A DNA stretch of 8,712 nt, taken from the NCBI GenBank assembly GCA_016839905.1, contig JAEOTJ010000473.1:1-8712 (forward strand), written 5' to 3'. Both the position numbers and the translations under genes were made by a program. The DNA is from Promethearchaeota archaeon. Lineage in GTDB: Archaea; Asgardarchaeota; Lokiarchaeia; Sigynarchaeales; SOKP01. The notes below the pieces were generated by a model. The model was not told the origin of the DNA. It searched no databases and was given only the letters and a program-made list of their open reading frames with translations. Below are positions 1-6,462 of this stretch, piece by piece; the first letter of the stretch is position 1; each line of letters starts with the position of its first letter.

Positions 1-1
1 A

Positions 2-115
2 GTTATAGATAAAATGTATATTAAAGAATTAGAAATATTGTATGATAAGACCTGTCAAAATGATAAGTTGATGATGTTTTTTCATAAATTATATTTAATG
101 AGTGTGTTTGAATGA
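2..115 (+). CDS. C-terminal end of an unrecognised protein (partial)
   Basis: An open frame enters from the left edge and ends at a TGA at 113-115. It supplies the last 37 residues of a longer protein, ending in the motif LYLMSVFE. The stop overlaps the ATG of the next gene in an ATGA arrangement, the usual sign of translational coupling, which supports both frames being real. The fragment is rich in Lys, Leu, Ile and Met and shows no recognisable domain. I see nothing in it that resembles Cas3 or another Cas protein, although a cas3 gene often stands at this place in type I-E loci. Confidence 0.55.
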   Translation, partial: VIDKMYIKELEILYDKTCQNDKLMMFFHKLYLMSVFE

Positions 116-390
116 ATCTTAAGCAAGATCTAAAAAATATCTTACCGTTAATAAAAGAATTAAAACTTTCCGAAAAGGATCTATTAAATCTCTATGAACA
201 AATTCCTTTTAAAGAAGAATTAGGAAAATTATCTCAGATCATAAATTATGAAATCTCTAAACGATATAAAGATATGCTATTAAATAAAGAGACTACAGAT
301 AAGTTTATAAGCCTATTGTTAATATCTTTTATCCTTAAAAATGTTAATGCAGATAGGCGACCTATGATATATTCTAAGGAGCTTCCTTAA
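112..390 (+). CDS. Small hypothetical protein, 92 aa, coupled to the gene before it
   Basis: This is a complete ORF of 92 codons whose ATG overlaps the preceding stop codon by four bases (ATGA). It has no Shine-Dalgarno sequence of its own, so reinitiation after the upstream gene is the likely mode of translation. The protein looks mostly alpha-helical and is rich in Lys, Leu, Ile and Glu, with a short hydrophobic stretch around residues 66-76 (FISLLLISFIL). That stretch is too short and isolated to call a membrane segment with confidence. The family is not recognised. The stop lies inside a small palindrome (TCCTTAAGGA, 384-393), and T-tracts follow, so this pair probably ends a transcription unit separate from the cas operon. 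It could be one half of a two-gene module such as a toxin-antitoxin pair, but only the arrangement suggests that. Confidence 0.6.
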   Translation: MNLKQDLKNILPLIKELKLSEKDLLNLYEQIPFKEELGKLSQIINYEISKRYKDMLLNKETTDKFISLLLISFILKNVNADRRPMIYSKELP

Positions 391-441
391 GGATGTGAAT
401 TTTAACAATTATAGGACGCTAAGAAACATTTAAAAATTACA

Positions 442-484
442 TTTTTTTTCTTTTAGAGGATTAATTTTGCTTTTTGTTTTTTTT
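442..484 (+). terminator. T-tract terminator candidate
   Basis: Two runs of T lie 50-95 bp past the stop of the small upstream gene: eight T, a C and four T at 442-454, then TTTTTG followed by eight T at 471-484. No GC-rich hairpin precedes them, so this would be an archaeal-style, hairpin-independent terminator. T-tracts are common in DNA this AT-rich, which limits confidence. The rest of 391-653 contains no ORF I would defend. Confidence 0.4.
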
Positions 485-591
485 ATATATTTATTATTTT
501 TTGGAAAAAAGATTTATATTTTAATATTTCATTAAAATAATAGATATGAAAATTAAAAAAGAAAAGACATTATTTTAAAGTTGATAGGAAG

Positions 592-600
592 TTTTAAATA
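592..600 (+). promoter_or_regulatory. TATA-box candidate for the cas operon
   Basis: The element TTTTAAATA is preceded by purine-rich AGGAAG, resembling an archaeal BRE plus TATA box. If it is used, transcription would begin near 620-625, giving an untranslated leader of about 30 nt before the cas8e ATG at 654. A bacterial reading (TTGATA at 581-586 with a poor -10 near 605-610) fits less well. The surroundings are very AT-rich, so similar words occur by chance. Confidence 0.4.
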
Positions 601-653
601 CCAATTCTATTTTTAATTTTCTTAATTGACTATGATTTCTTTAGATATAAAGT

Positions 654-2756
654 ATGGATACTTATAATTTATTAGAAGAACCGTGGATTGAAGCCATCGA
701 TAACAAGGGGCACGTCGAAAATTATGGTATTATCGAATTATTATTAAATGCAGATAATCTTAGTGAGATTATTGATAACTCTCCTTGTTTTAAATATGGG
801 ATGTATCGATTTTTAATCGTATTAATCACTGATATTTTTAAAATTACAGAAGTGGAAATTATTGCAGACTTAATTACTCAGAAAAAGTTTTCAAGAAAAA
901 GAATTGAACAATATGCTAATAAACACTCTGAGAGGTTTTGGTTATTTAGCGACGATTCCCCATTCTTTCAAGAGCCAAAATTAAAAGATTTAAAAAAAAC
1001 TAATTACATTTCCACATTAATACACCATCTTCCTCAAGGAAGAAATCCTTATTTTTTTACCCACCTATATGAAGATGAGAATTCTGTATCTCCCGCCGTG
1101 TGCGCAAAAGCTATACTTTCCTTCATTCCTTTTGGAATAGGTTTAGGTCGCAGTCATAAGAACAAGGAAGGTAAATTCGTTCCATATACAAGCGGAATTA
1201 ATAAATCACCTCCCTATTATTTTTTGATAGAAGGTAAAAACCTTTTTGAAACTCTTGTATTAAATTCTAGTTATATATCCAAAAAAATAGGACCTCCTTT
1301 TTGGAAATTAAAAGATTTAAATTATAATAAACCAAAAAAGACAGTTTCAACTCTTTTAGGCATGACTTTTTTTCCAAGGCAATTATTATTAATTCCTGAA
1401 GAAGGAGGATATTGTACTTATTCAGGCAAACAATCAAATATTTTAGTGTCTAAAATTAAGATCTTGCAAGGTTTAATTTTTAAAGAAGATGAAAAAATGT
1501 GGAGAGATCCTCATGTTTGCTATTTGAATGGGAAGACATTGAAACCATTGTTAAAAAAGCTATTATGGCAAGATTTTAATACATTATTATTATTAAAAAA
1601 AGACAAAGAAGAGTCTAATGGTAATGAAGAATCACACATTCTCCCTAATCATAAAGAAAATAATAATGAGCCTCCTTACGTTATCGAGCAATATAAAGAA
1701 ATGATGGATTTATTTAATCTCCCTTTTCCGGACTTTTTAAAGTTAAGAGTTTTTGGGCTATTCATAGATCCTGAGAAAGCAGCCAAAATATTAAATTGGG
1801 TTGAGACTTCAATAACATTTTCTTTAAAGATTTTTACAGATCCTAAATTAAACCATATAGTTATCGAAATAATTGATTTGACAAAAAAAATTGCTAGACT
1901 TTTTGGAAAAATAATATTCATCTTAATTAAAAATAAGGATTATAATGCTCATTTTAAATATTGGTCAAGATTAGACGATGAATTTAAACAATTGATTTAT
2001 AAATTATCTTCCATTGATTCCTCTGATAAAAAAGATATGGACAAATTATTAGAAAATTGGAAAGAAAAATTAATAGAAGTTGCAGAGAGTATTATAAGGT
2101 CCAAAATGGAAAATCCAATAGTTAATAAAGATAAAATTAGATTATTAAATTATTTTTACTGGGAGGCAAGAAACGAATTGTCATTAAAAAAAAAGAAATC
2201 AACATTTAAATTACAAAAGGAGCCATTTTTGAATTATTTGGAAAAAATTAAAAAAGATAATAAAAAATTTATTTTATTCGAATTAAAAAATGGATATGAT
2301 GAAGACCCAGGAAAATGCATAGATATGCAGCCTTTCTTGATTCCTTGGGTTCAGAATATCAAAAGCCCTTGGAAAAAAAAAGTATTTTATTTTATGGCAC
2401 ACATTTATGCAGCTTATCCTTTAATTGGCAATAAAGAAAATGAAGGAAAGAATTTAGGACTTTTATTTAAAGAAATTTGCGAAGAAAAATTGAATTCAAG
2501 CACTTTTATTAACATATTTAAAAATATATTGAAATCCAATCCAGAAAATCTCCTTGAACGAATAAAGGAAGGTATCTTAATAGCAAAAAAATTTAAATTT
2601 ACATTGGATTATAATGAATTGTTTTTTGATTTAAAAAGATGGCCTTATGAATCTAGATTCCATCCTCGGGAAAAATGGGCGCAATCTTTTTGGAAAATTT
2701 CTAAAGAAAATAATAAGAATAATAAAAATAATAAAAAAAAAGAGGTTAAAACATAA
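654..2756 (+). CDS. cas8e-cas11: Type I-E Cascade large subunit fused to small subunit (Cas8e-Cas11, Cse1-Cse2)
   Basis: This 700-residue protein joins two Cascade subunits. Residues 1 to about 512 are Cas8e/Cse1, close to the usual full length near 500. The evidence is the N-terminal NLLEEPWIEAI, FGIGLGRSHKN (160-170) leading into SGINKSPPYYF, CTYSG (254-258) at the place of the Cse1 zinc-loop cysteines with only one Cys kept, MWRDPHV (282-288), and a helical C-terminal bundle (about 345-512). Residues about 309-346 form a polar, probably disordered insert. After a Lys-rich linker (about 513-522), residues 523-680 match Cas11/Cse2: PFLIPWV, KNLGLLF (599-605), DYNELFFDLKRW (652-663) and REKWAQSFW (672-680). 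The tail (681-700) is Asn/Lys-rich low complexity. In E. coli these are separate proteins, one Cse1 and two Cse2 per complex. Cse1 recognises the PAM and recruits Cas3, and Cse2 stabilises the R-loop. An in-frame stop at 648-650 fixes the ATG at 654. No clear Shine-Dalgarno precedes it. No separate cse2 gene exists in the operon. Confidence 0.93.
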   Translation: MDTYNLLEEPWIEAIDNKGHVENYGIIELLLNADNLSEIIDNSPCFKYGMYRFLIVLITDIFKITEVEIIADLITQKKFSRKRIEQYANKHSERFWLFSDDSPFFQEPKLKDLKKTNYISTLIHHLPQGRNPYFFTHLYEDENSVSPAVCAKAILSFIPFGIGLGRSHKNKEGKFVPYTSGINKSPPYYFLIEGKNLFETLVLNSSYISKKIGPPFWKLKDLNYNKPKKTVSTLLGMTFFPRQLLLIPEEGGYCTYSGKQSNILVSKIKILQGLIFKEDEKMWRDPHVCYLNGKTLKPLLKKLLWQDFNTLLLLKKDKEESNGNEESHILPNHKENNNEPPYVIEQYKEMMDLFNLPFPDFLKLRVFGLFIDPEKAAKILNWVETSITFSLKIFTDPKLNHIVIEIIDLTKKIARLFGKIIFILIKNKDYNAHFKYWSRLDDEFKQLIYKLSSIDSSDKKDMDKLLENWKEKLIEVAESIIRSKMENPIVNKDKIRLLNYFYWEARNELSLKKKKSTFKLQKEPFLNYLEKIKKDNKKFILFELKNGYDEDPGKCIDMQPFLIPWVQNIKSPWKKKVFYFMAHIYAAYPLIGNKENEGKNLGLLFKEICEEKLNSSTFINIFKNILKSNPENLLERIKEGILIAKKFKFTLDYNELFFDLKRWPYESRFHPREKWAQSFWKISKENNKNNKNNKKKEVKT
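2219..2231 (+). promoter_or_regulatory. Possible internal ribosome-binding site and TTG start for a free Cas11
   Basis: Inside the fusion gene, AAAAGGAG ends at 2222. Six bases later comes TTG (2229-2231), in frame and encoding Leu526. This lies exactly at the start of the Cas11 domain and would yield a protein of about 175 residues, typical for Cse2. The spacing equals that of the GGAGG before cas6e. A second, weaker candidate is GGGAGG at 2161-2166 with an in-frame TTG at 2178-2180, 11 bases downstream. Internal initiation giving a free small subunit is established for some type I-B, I-C and I-D large-subunit genes; its use here is inference. Confidence 0.4.
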
Positions 2757-2757
2757 A

Positions 2758-3906
2758 ATGGTAAAAATAGAATTACATATTCTTCAGAATTTCCCTGTAT
2801 CTAATCTCAATGCAGGGGAGAATGGTAAGCCCAAAAGTATGGATGGTTATGGAGGCTTTCCAAGAGTTAGAGTCTCGAGTCAAGCTTGGAAATACGCAAT
2901 GCGAAAAGCGTTTACATTTGAGGTCGGCAAAAGAACAAGATTCTTGCCAAGAGCGATTTTGGAAAAATTAGAAGAAAATGGAAAGAAAAAGGAAGATATA
3001 ATAGATATCATCAAGAGTGTCTTGGCCTTTATATTTCTTCCTAGAAAAGATAGAACTAAAAAAAAAATTGAAGATATGTTTGATGATGAAAAACTTAAAT
3101 TAAAGACTGTAATTTATGTGAATAAGGATCTGCCCGAAAATATTGCCAAGGTCATTCTTAATAACCTTCCCATTTTTAACTCGGGAAAAAACGAAGAAAA
3201 AGAAGCAATTTTAAATCCCATTTTTGAAGACATTAAAAATAATATAAATGCCGACATTGCTCTTTTTGGGAGAATGTTCGCAAGTCAGCCTTCTCTAAAT
3301 GTTGATGGTGCGGTGTCTATGGCTCATTCCTTTTCGGTTAATGATTTAGATGCTCAAAAAGAATTCTTTATTACTTCAGATGATTTGAAAAAGAAAACAG
3401 AAAGAGGGGCAGCACATATGGGAAGAGGGGACAATGTTCAATGGTTCTCTAATCCATGTCTTTATCGCGTTGGCACATTGAACTATGATCTATTGCTAAG
3501 TAATAATCAAGGGAAAGAAGACTATACTAATGATGTATTAAAAGATTATATTGATGTTTACATCAAGTCCATCCCGCAAGGCAAACATAATTCGATGTAT
3601 GCGTCAAACCCTCCTGATTTTATATTAATTGGAATCACGGAAGGTCAAACCAATAGTTTAGCCAATGCATTTGAGAATCCAATTAAGGTCACAAGAGAAA
3701 ATCAAGTTAGCGTCTTAAATCAAGCCATTGAGCGAATAGACTCCTATATAAAAGATTTAGGTAGATTTTTTGGGTTTCCTGAAAAATTGTTTTTTGCGAC
3801 CATTGGAGATAGAAAGACGCCCTTTTTAGATGAAAATGCGGCAAAATGCAAGAATATCAATGAATTAATTGATAATGTCATAGCTTCCATAAAAGAGATG
3901 AGATGA
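2758..3906 (+). CDS. cas7e: Cascade backbone subunit Cas7e (Cse4/CasC)
   Basis: Cas7e polymerises along the crRNA (six copies in E. coli Cascade) and holds the spacer section for pairing with target DNA. The 382-residue product compares with 363 in E. coli. Family motifs are RVRVSSQAWKYAMR (36-49), NADIALFGRM (164-173), VDGAVSMAHSF (182-192), AAHMG further on, PQGKHNSMYASNPPDF (from 273) and LANAFENP (from 301). The frame is open back to 2647, but the true start is the ATG at 2758. That gives the conserved N-terminus KIELHILQNFPVSNLN, follows AGAGG at 2741-2745, and lies one base after the fusion gene's stop. The extension upstream reads through the A-rich tail of the fusion gene in another frame and encodes a meaningless Ile/Lys stretch. 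Confidence 0.95.
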   Translation: MVKIELHILQNFPVSNLNAGENGKPKSMDGYGGFPRVRVSSQAWKYAMRKAFTFEVGKRTRFLPRAILEKLEENGKKKEDIIDIIKSVLAFIFLPRKDRTKKKIEDMFDDEKLKLKTVIYVNKDLPENIAKVILNNLPIFNSGKNEEKEAILNPIFEDIKNNINADIALFGRMFASQPSLNVDGAVSMAHSFSVNDLDAQKEFFITSDDLKKKTERGAAHMGRGDNVQWFSNPCLYRVGTLNYDLLLSNNQGKEDYTNDVLKDYIDVYIKSIPQGKHNSMYASNPPDFILIGITEGQTNSLANAFENPIKVTRENQVSVLNQAIERIDSYIKDLGRFFGFPEKLFFATIGDRKTPFLDENAAKCKNINELIDNVIASIKEMR

Positions 3907-3910
3907 TTAT

Positions 3911-4639
3911 ATGGGAATTCCGCTCATGCATCTAAATTTGGATGCTCCACTGCAATCTTGGGGCATTCGGTCCAAATGGTGGTATCATAGAGATACGTCT
4001 CATGAGCCCACTAAAAGTGGAGTGGTCGGAATCCTCTCAAGCGGATTAGGACTGGAGAGAAATGATCCTAAGATTGAAAAATTACATAGAGAACTAAAAA
4101 TGGGAGTTAGATGTGAGAGAGCATTCACCCTTATGGGAGATTATCAAACCATTACGGGAGGATATTACTCTGCTGACCGCAAATTCATATATGATGGAAT
4201 TATTCTTAATAAGGATTATCTTCAACACGCATTTTATTTGGTAGTGCTATCAGGAACGCAAGAATTATTAAATAAATTAAAAAAAGCCTTAAAGAGCCCA
4301 AAATATGATCTTTTCCTGGGTCGTAAGAGTTGCATCCCCGCTTCGCCAATTTTTTCAAAGATTTCAAGGAGCTATCTTTCAATTAAGGATGCTTTGGAAA
4401 AAATTCCTTGGTCGCTGGAATGGCGCTTGGAATTCCCTCAATATTTCGTTATAAACGAGATTCCCGAAAAGCTGCGCTGCATTATTGATGACTCAGAAGG
4501 GAACATTCTTAAAAATGATATACGGCTAATCAATGAAGCTAAAATACGAACTTTTAGTTCTCGAAAGGTTTCCGAATTTTTTGTTAAAACTCCATTAAAA
4601 AACGAAAAAAATGTGGAGGCTTTCAATGTTTCTTTCTAA
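3911..4639 (+). CDS. cas5e: Cascade subunit Cas5e (CasD)
   Basis: Cas5e caps the foot of Cascade, binds the 5' handle of the crRNA and contacts Cas8e. The 242-residue length is close to the E. coli protein (224). The signature motifs are LNLDAPLQSWG (8-18), the family's N-terminal RAMP strand; TKSGVVGILSSGLGL (34-48), the glycine-rich segment; and FLGRKSCIPASPIF (135-148), typical of Cas5e. The C-terminal RTFSSRKVSEFFVKTPL also fits the family. The gene starts four bases after cas7e and overlaps cas6e by 14 bases, so the four genes are very probably one transcript. The purine-rich GAGATGAGATGA just upstream may serve as a weak ribosome-binding site. No HNH or other fused nuclease domain is present. 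Confidence 0.94.
   Translation: MGIPLMHLNLDAPLQSWGIRSKWWYHRDTSHEPTKSGVVGILSSGLGLERNDPKIEKLHRELKMGVRCERAFTLMGDYQTITGGYYSADRKFIYDGIILNKDYLQHAFYLVVLSGTQELLNKLKKALKSPKYDLFLGRKSCIPASPIFSKISRSYLSIKDALEKIPWSLEWRLEFPQYFVINEIPEKLRCIIDDSEGNILKNDIRLINEAKIRTFSSRKVSEFFVKTPLKNEKNVEAFNVSF
4615..4619 (+). promoter_or_regulatory. Ribosome-binding site that decides the cas6e start
   Basis: GGAGG stands six bases before the ATG at 4626 and lies inside the end of cas5e. An earlier in-frame ATG at 4611 overlaps this site and lacks one of its own, so 4626 is the better start. Confidence 0.8.
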
Positions 4640-5321
4640 GCTAACTTTAAACAAAAACAATATATCAGTATTAAAAGACTTGAAAGATTGTTATTTAATG
4701 CACCAGAGACTTCTACTTGCATTTTCTGAAAAGTATGTTAGCCCAGATTTTGATTATTTTGAAAAAGTTAAAGAATTTAAAGATGGGCAATTTTCCTTGC
4801 CATATAATACTCGATCCTTTTATGAAGTTCTCCATAGAATCGAAAATAATGATTATATTTTAGTTCAATCGAGAGTTAAACCACATTGGAATGCTTTGTC
4901 AAAGGATTATTTAATAAATAATGAAAATGGAGGATGTCAAATTCATGATTTAAATGATCTACAAGAGAACTTAAAAGAGGATCTTTCTGTGCGATTCCGC
5001 TTAAAAGCCCATCCCACTTTTTTTATAAAATCAGAAAATTCAAAGACTCATCGAAGGCAGCTTTATAAATCAGAAGAAGTCCATCAATGGATATTTAATA
5101 AAGCAAAAAGATTCGGCTTTAAAATCGAGCATATATCTATTAATCGCCAACCAAATATCAAAGGAAATAAATCAAATAATCAATTGAATTTATTTGCTTT
5201 TATATTTGAAGGTATTCTCACGATTATCAATCTCGAGGATTTCTGGGAAGGGTTGCGAAAAGGTATCGGAACAGCAAAAAGCTTTGGGTTTGGATTATTA
5301 AGCATTGCCCCCATATATTAA
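4626..5321 (+). CDS. cas6e: CRISPR RNA endoribonuclease Cas6e (Cse3/CasE)
   Basis: Cas6e cuts the array transcript at the 3' base of each repeat hairpin and stays bound to the hairpin as part of Cascade. The 231-residue protein begins MFLSKLTL, like E. coli MYLSKVII. It carries YLMHQRL (23-29), where His26 occupies the place of the catalytic histidine (His20 in E. coli, His26 in the Thermus enzyme). It ends in the glycine-rich loop GIGTAKSFGFGLLSIAP (213-229), nearly the same as E. coli GIGPAKSMGCGLLSLAP. Residues SVRFRLKAHPTFF also match the family (RLRANP region). All expected active-site surroundings are intact, so the enzyme should be functional. The 14-base overlap with cas5e suggests coupled translation. 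No cas1 or cas2 follows, unlike the usual type I-E order; the array begins 165 bp later. Confidence 0.95.
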   Translation: MFLSKLTLNKNNISVLKDLKDCYLMHQRLLLAFSEKYVSPDFDYFEKVKEFKDGQFSLPYNTRSFYEVLHRIENNDYILVQSRVKPHWNALSKDYLINNENGGCQIHDLNDLQENLKEDLSVRFRLKAHPTFFIKSENSKTHRRQLYKSEEVHQWIFNKAKRFGFKIEHISINRQPNIKGNKSNNQLNLFAFIFEGILTIINLEDFWEGLRKGIGTAKSFGFGLLSIAPIY

Positions 5322-5486
5322 AGTCTTTACATAATATGTATTTTAAAAATTATAAAAAAAGAGGTGTTTTCACAAGAACAATATCATACGTTTTATTGCA
5401 TTGGAATTGAAACAGTTAAGACAAGTGAAGTATACTAAAAACAATCAAAATCTTTAAGATATTATTTTAATACGAAAGATTTAGTC
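5322..5486 (+). promoter_or_regulatory. CRISPR leader with promoter candidates
   Basis: This AT-rich stretch lies between cas6e and the first repeat, on the upstream side given the crRNA orientation of the repeats, so it is the leader. It has no ORF. Its best promoter-like signal is bacterial in form: TTGAAA (5407-5412), 18 bases, then TATACT (5431-5436), which would start transcription near 5443. Archaeal TATA-like words also exist (TTTTAAAAATTATAAA, 5341-5356; TTTTAATA near 5465-5472). No terminator is evident after cas6e, so readthrough from the operon into the array is also possible. Stepping one repeat period back from repeat 1 (5426) reveals no degenerate repeat. Confidence 0.5.
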
Positions 5487-5758
5487 TTTTACTCCTACAC
5501 GCAGGGATGATCCGACTCCTTTTGAGATCACTACAATTGTTAGCCAATTTTACCCCTATACGAGGGGATGATCCGAATGATTTCCACAAGACTGCAAGGT
5601 TTTTTTAATTTCCCCCCCATACGAGGGGATGATCCGAATTTTATTCTACAAAATTTGAATTATGAGAAATCTTACCTCTACACGCAGGGATGATCCGGAT
5701 GGAGATCAAATTGCAATCAGAAGCAATTCATTTTCCCCCTACACGCAGGGATGATCCG

Positions 5759-5816
5759 CTCGGTTCAAGTTATTCTCCTACGATTATAAACTTTTACCCC
5801 TACACGAGGGGATGAT
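5759..5816 (+). repeat. Duplicated spacer-repeat unit, copy 1 (spacer 5 with most of repeat 6)
   Basis: Spacer 5 (5759-5791) and the first 25 bases of repeat 6 are identical to 6370-6427. The identity extends 11 bases to the left into the end of the preceding repeat. The following repeat is the same AGGGG variant in both copies, so a whole spacer-repeat unit was copied. Confidence 0.9.
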
Positions 5817-6369
5817 CCATTTCCTAATTATCACGGGATTTCCCTTTTATCCTTTTACCCCTACACGGCAGGGATGATCCGATGAATGTTACATTTTAGC
5901 TGAAATTGAAAACCTTTTATCCCTATACGCAGGGATGGTCCAGATATTAGCAATTTGCTTGACAGCAATCATTCCTTTTGCCCCTATATGCGGGGATGAT
6001 CCTGATTAATAAAATAAGGGAGTATGAATGGTGACTTTTGCCCCTACACGCAGGGATGATCCTGGGGTTCAGAAGATTATGATAGTATGCGTAGTAATTT
6101 TACCCCTATATGAGGGGATGATCCGGCCTAAAAATTTTGATCTTGCTTATGTAATTAATTTTGCCCCTATACGAGGGGTTGATCCTGCAACATTGCAGAA
6201 CTATTCTCAGCCAAGATTCTTTTACCCCTATATGCGGGGATGATCCGTAAGGGGACTATGAAATCCCTAACCTTCTATTATTTTACCCCAACACGCGGGG
6301 ATGATCCTATTTATTTCAGAAAATAGGAATAAATCATCAACTTTTACCCCTACACGCGGGGATGATCCG

Positions 6370-6427
6370 CTCGGTTCAAGTTATTCTCCTACGATTATAA
6401 ACTTTTACCCCTACACGAGGGGATGAT
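6370..6427 (+). repeat. Duplicated spacer-repeat unit, copy 2 (spacer 15 with most of repeat 16)
   Basis: This is identical over 58 bases to 5759-5816. It forms the last spacer-repeat unit at the trailer end. Its repeat ends in GATTCC instead of GATCCG, as is common for a decaying terminal repeat. Confidence 0.9.
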
Positions 6428-6462
6428 TCCCCCTCGATCAACCAAGTTATTCATACGTTAAG

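Larger units (their letters stand above)
5487..6430 (+). CRISPR. Type I-E CRISPR array, 16 repeats and 15 spacers
   Basis: Repeats begin at 5487, 5548, 5609, 5670, 5731, 5792, 5853, 5915, 5976, 6036, 6098, 6159, 6220, 6281, 6342 and 6403. They are 28 nt (29 in the seventh), with spacers of 33 nt, except 32 (6004-6035) and 34 (6064-6097). The typical repeat is TTTTA, stem CCCCT, loop ACACG, stem AGGGG, tail ATGATCCG. The tail corresponds to the known type I-E 5' handle (ATAAACCG in E. coli, ATGGACCG in Thermus). This sets transcription on the + strand, the same as the cas genes, with the leader at the left. Repeats differ unusually from each other: in the loop (ACACG, ATACG, ATATG), in the second stem arm (AGGGG, CAGGG, CGGGG), in base 5 (A, G or C) and in the last base. 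Spacer 5 and spacer 15 are identical. No spacer source can be named from the sequence alone. Confidence 0.97.

Noticed and set aside
376..393. AAGGA-GCT-TCCTT and the palindrome TCCTTAAGGA around the stop of the small upstream gene, considered as an intrinsic terminator
   Set aside because: The stem is only five pairs and the next T-run is about 50 bases away, so it is not a convincing hairpin terminator.
1676..1921. An 81-codon minus-strand ORF
   Set aside because: It is antisense to the well-supported Cas8e part and has no recognisable features; a shadow of the real frame.
2647..2757. An N-terminal extension of cas7e by 37 residues
   Set aside because: The extension reads out of frame through the end of the fusion gene and encodes a low-complexity Ile/Lys stretch; the conserved Cas7e start begins at 2758.
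4611..4625. An upstream ATG for cas6e adding five residues
   Set aside because: The GGAGG lies after this ATG and is ideally spaced for the ATG at 4626, which also gives the family's usual MxLSK start.
4438..4626. A 62-codon minus-strand ORF
   Set aside because: It is antisense to the conserved C-terminal region of cas5e; a shadow.
6028..6243. A 71-codon + strand ORF with recurring segments of similar sequence
   Set aside because: It lies wholly inside the CRISPR array; the recurring peptide segments are simply translated repeats.
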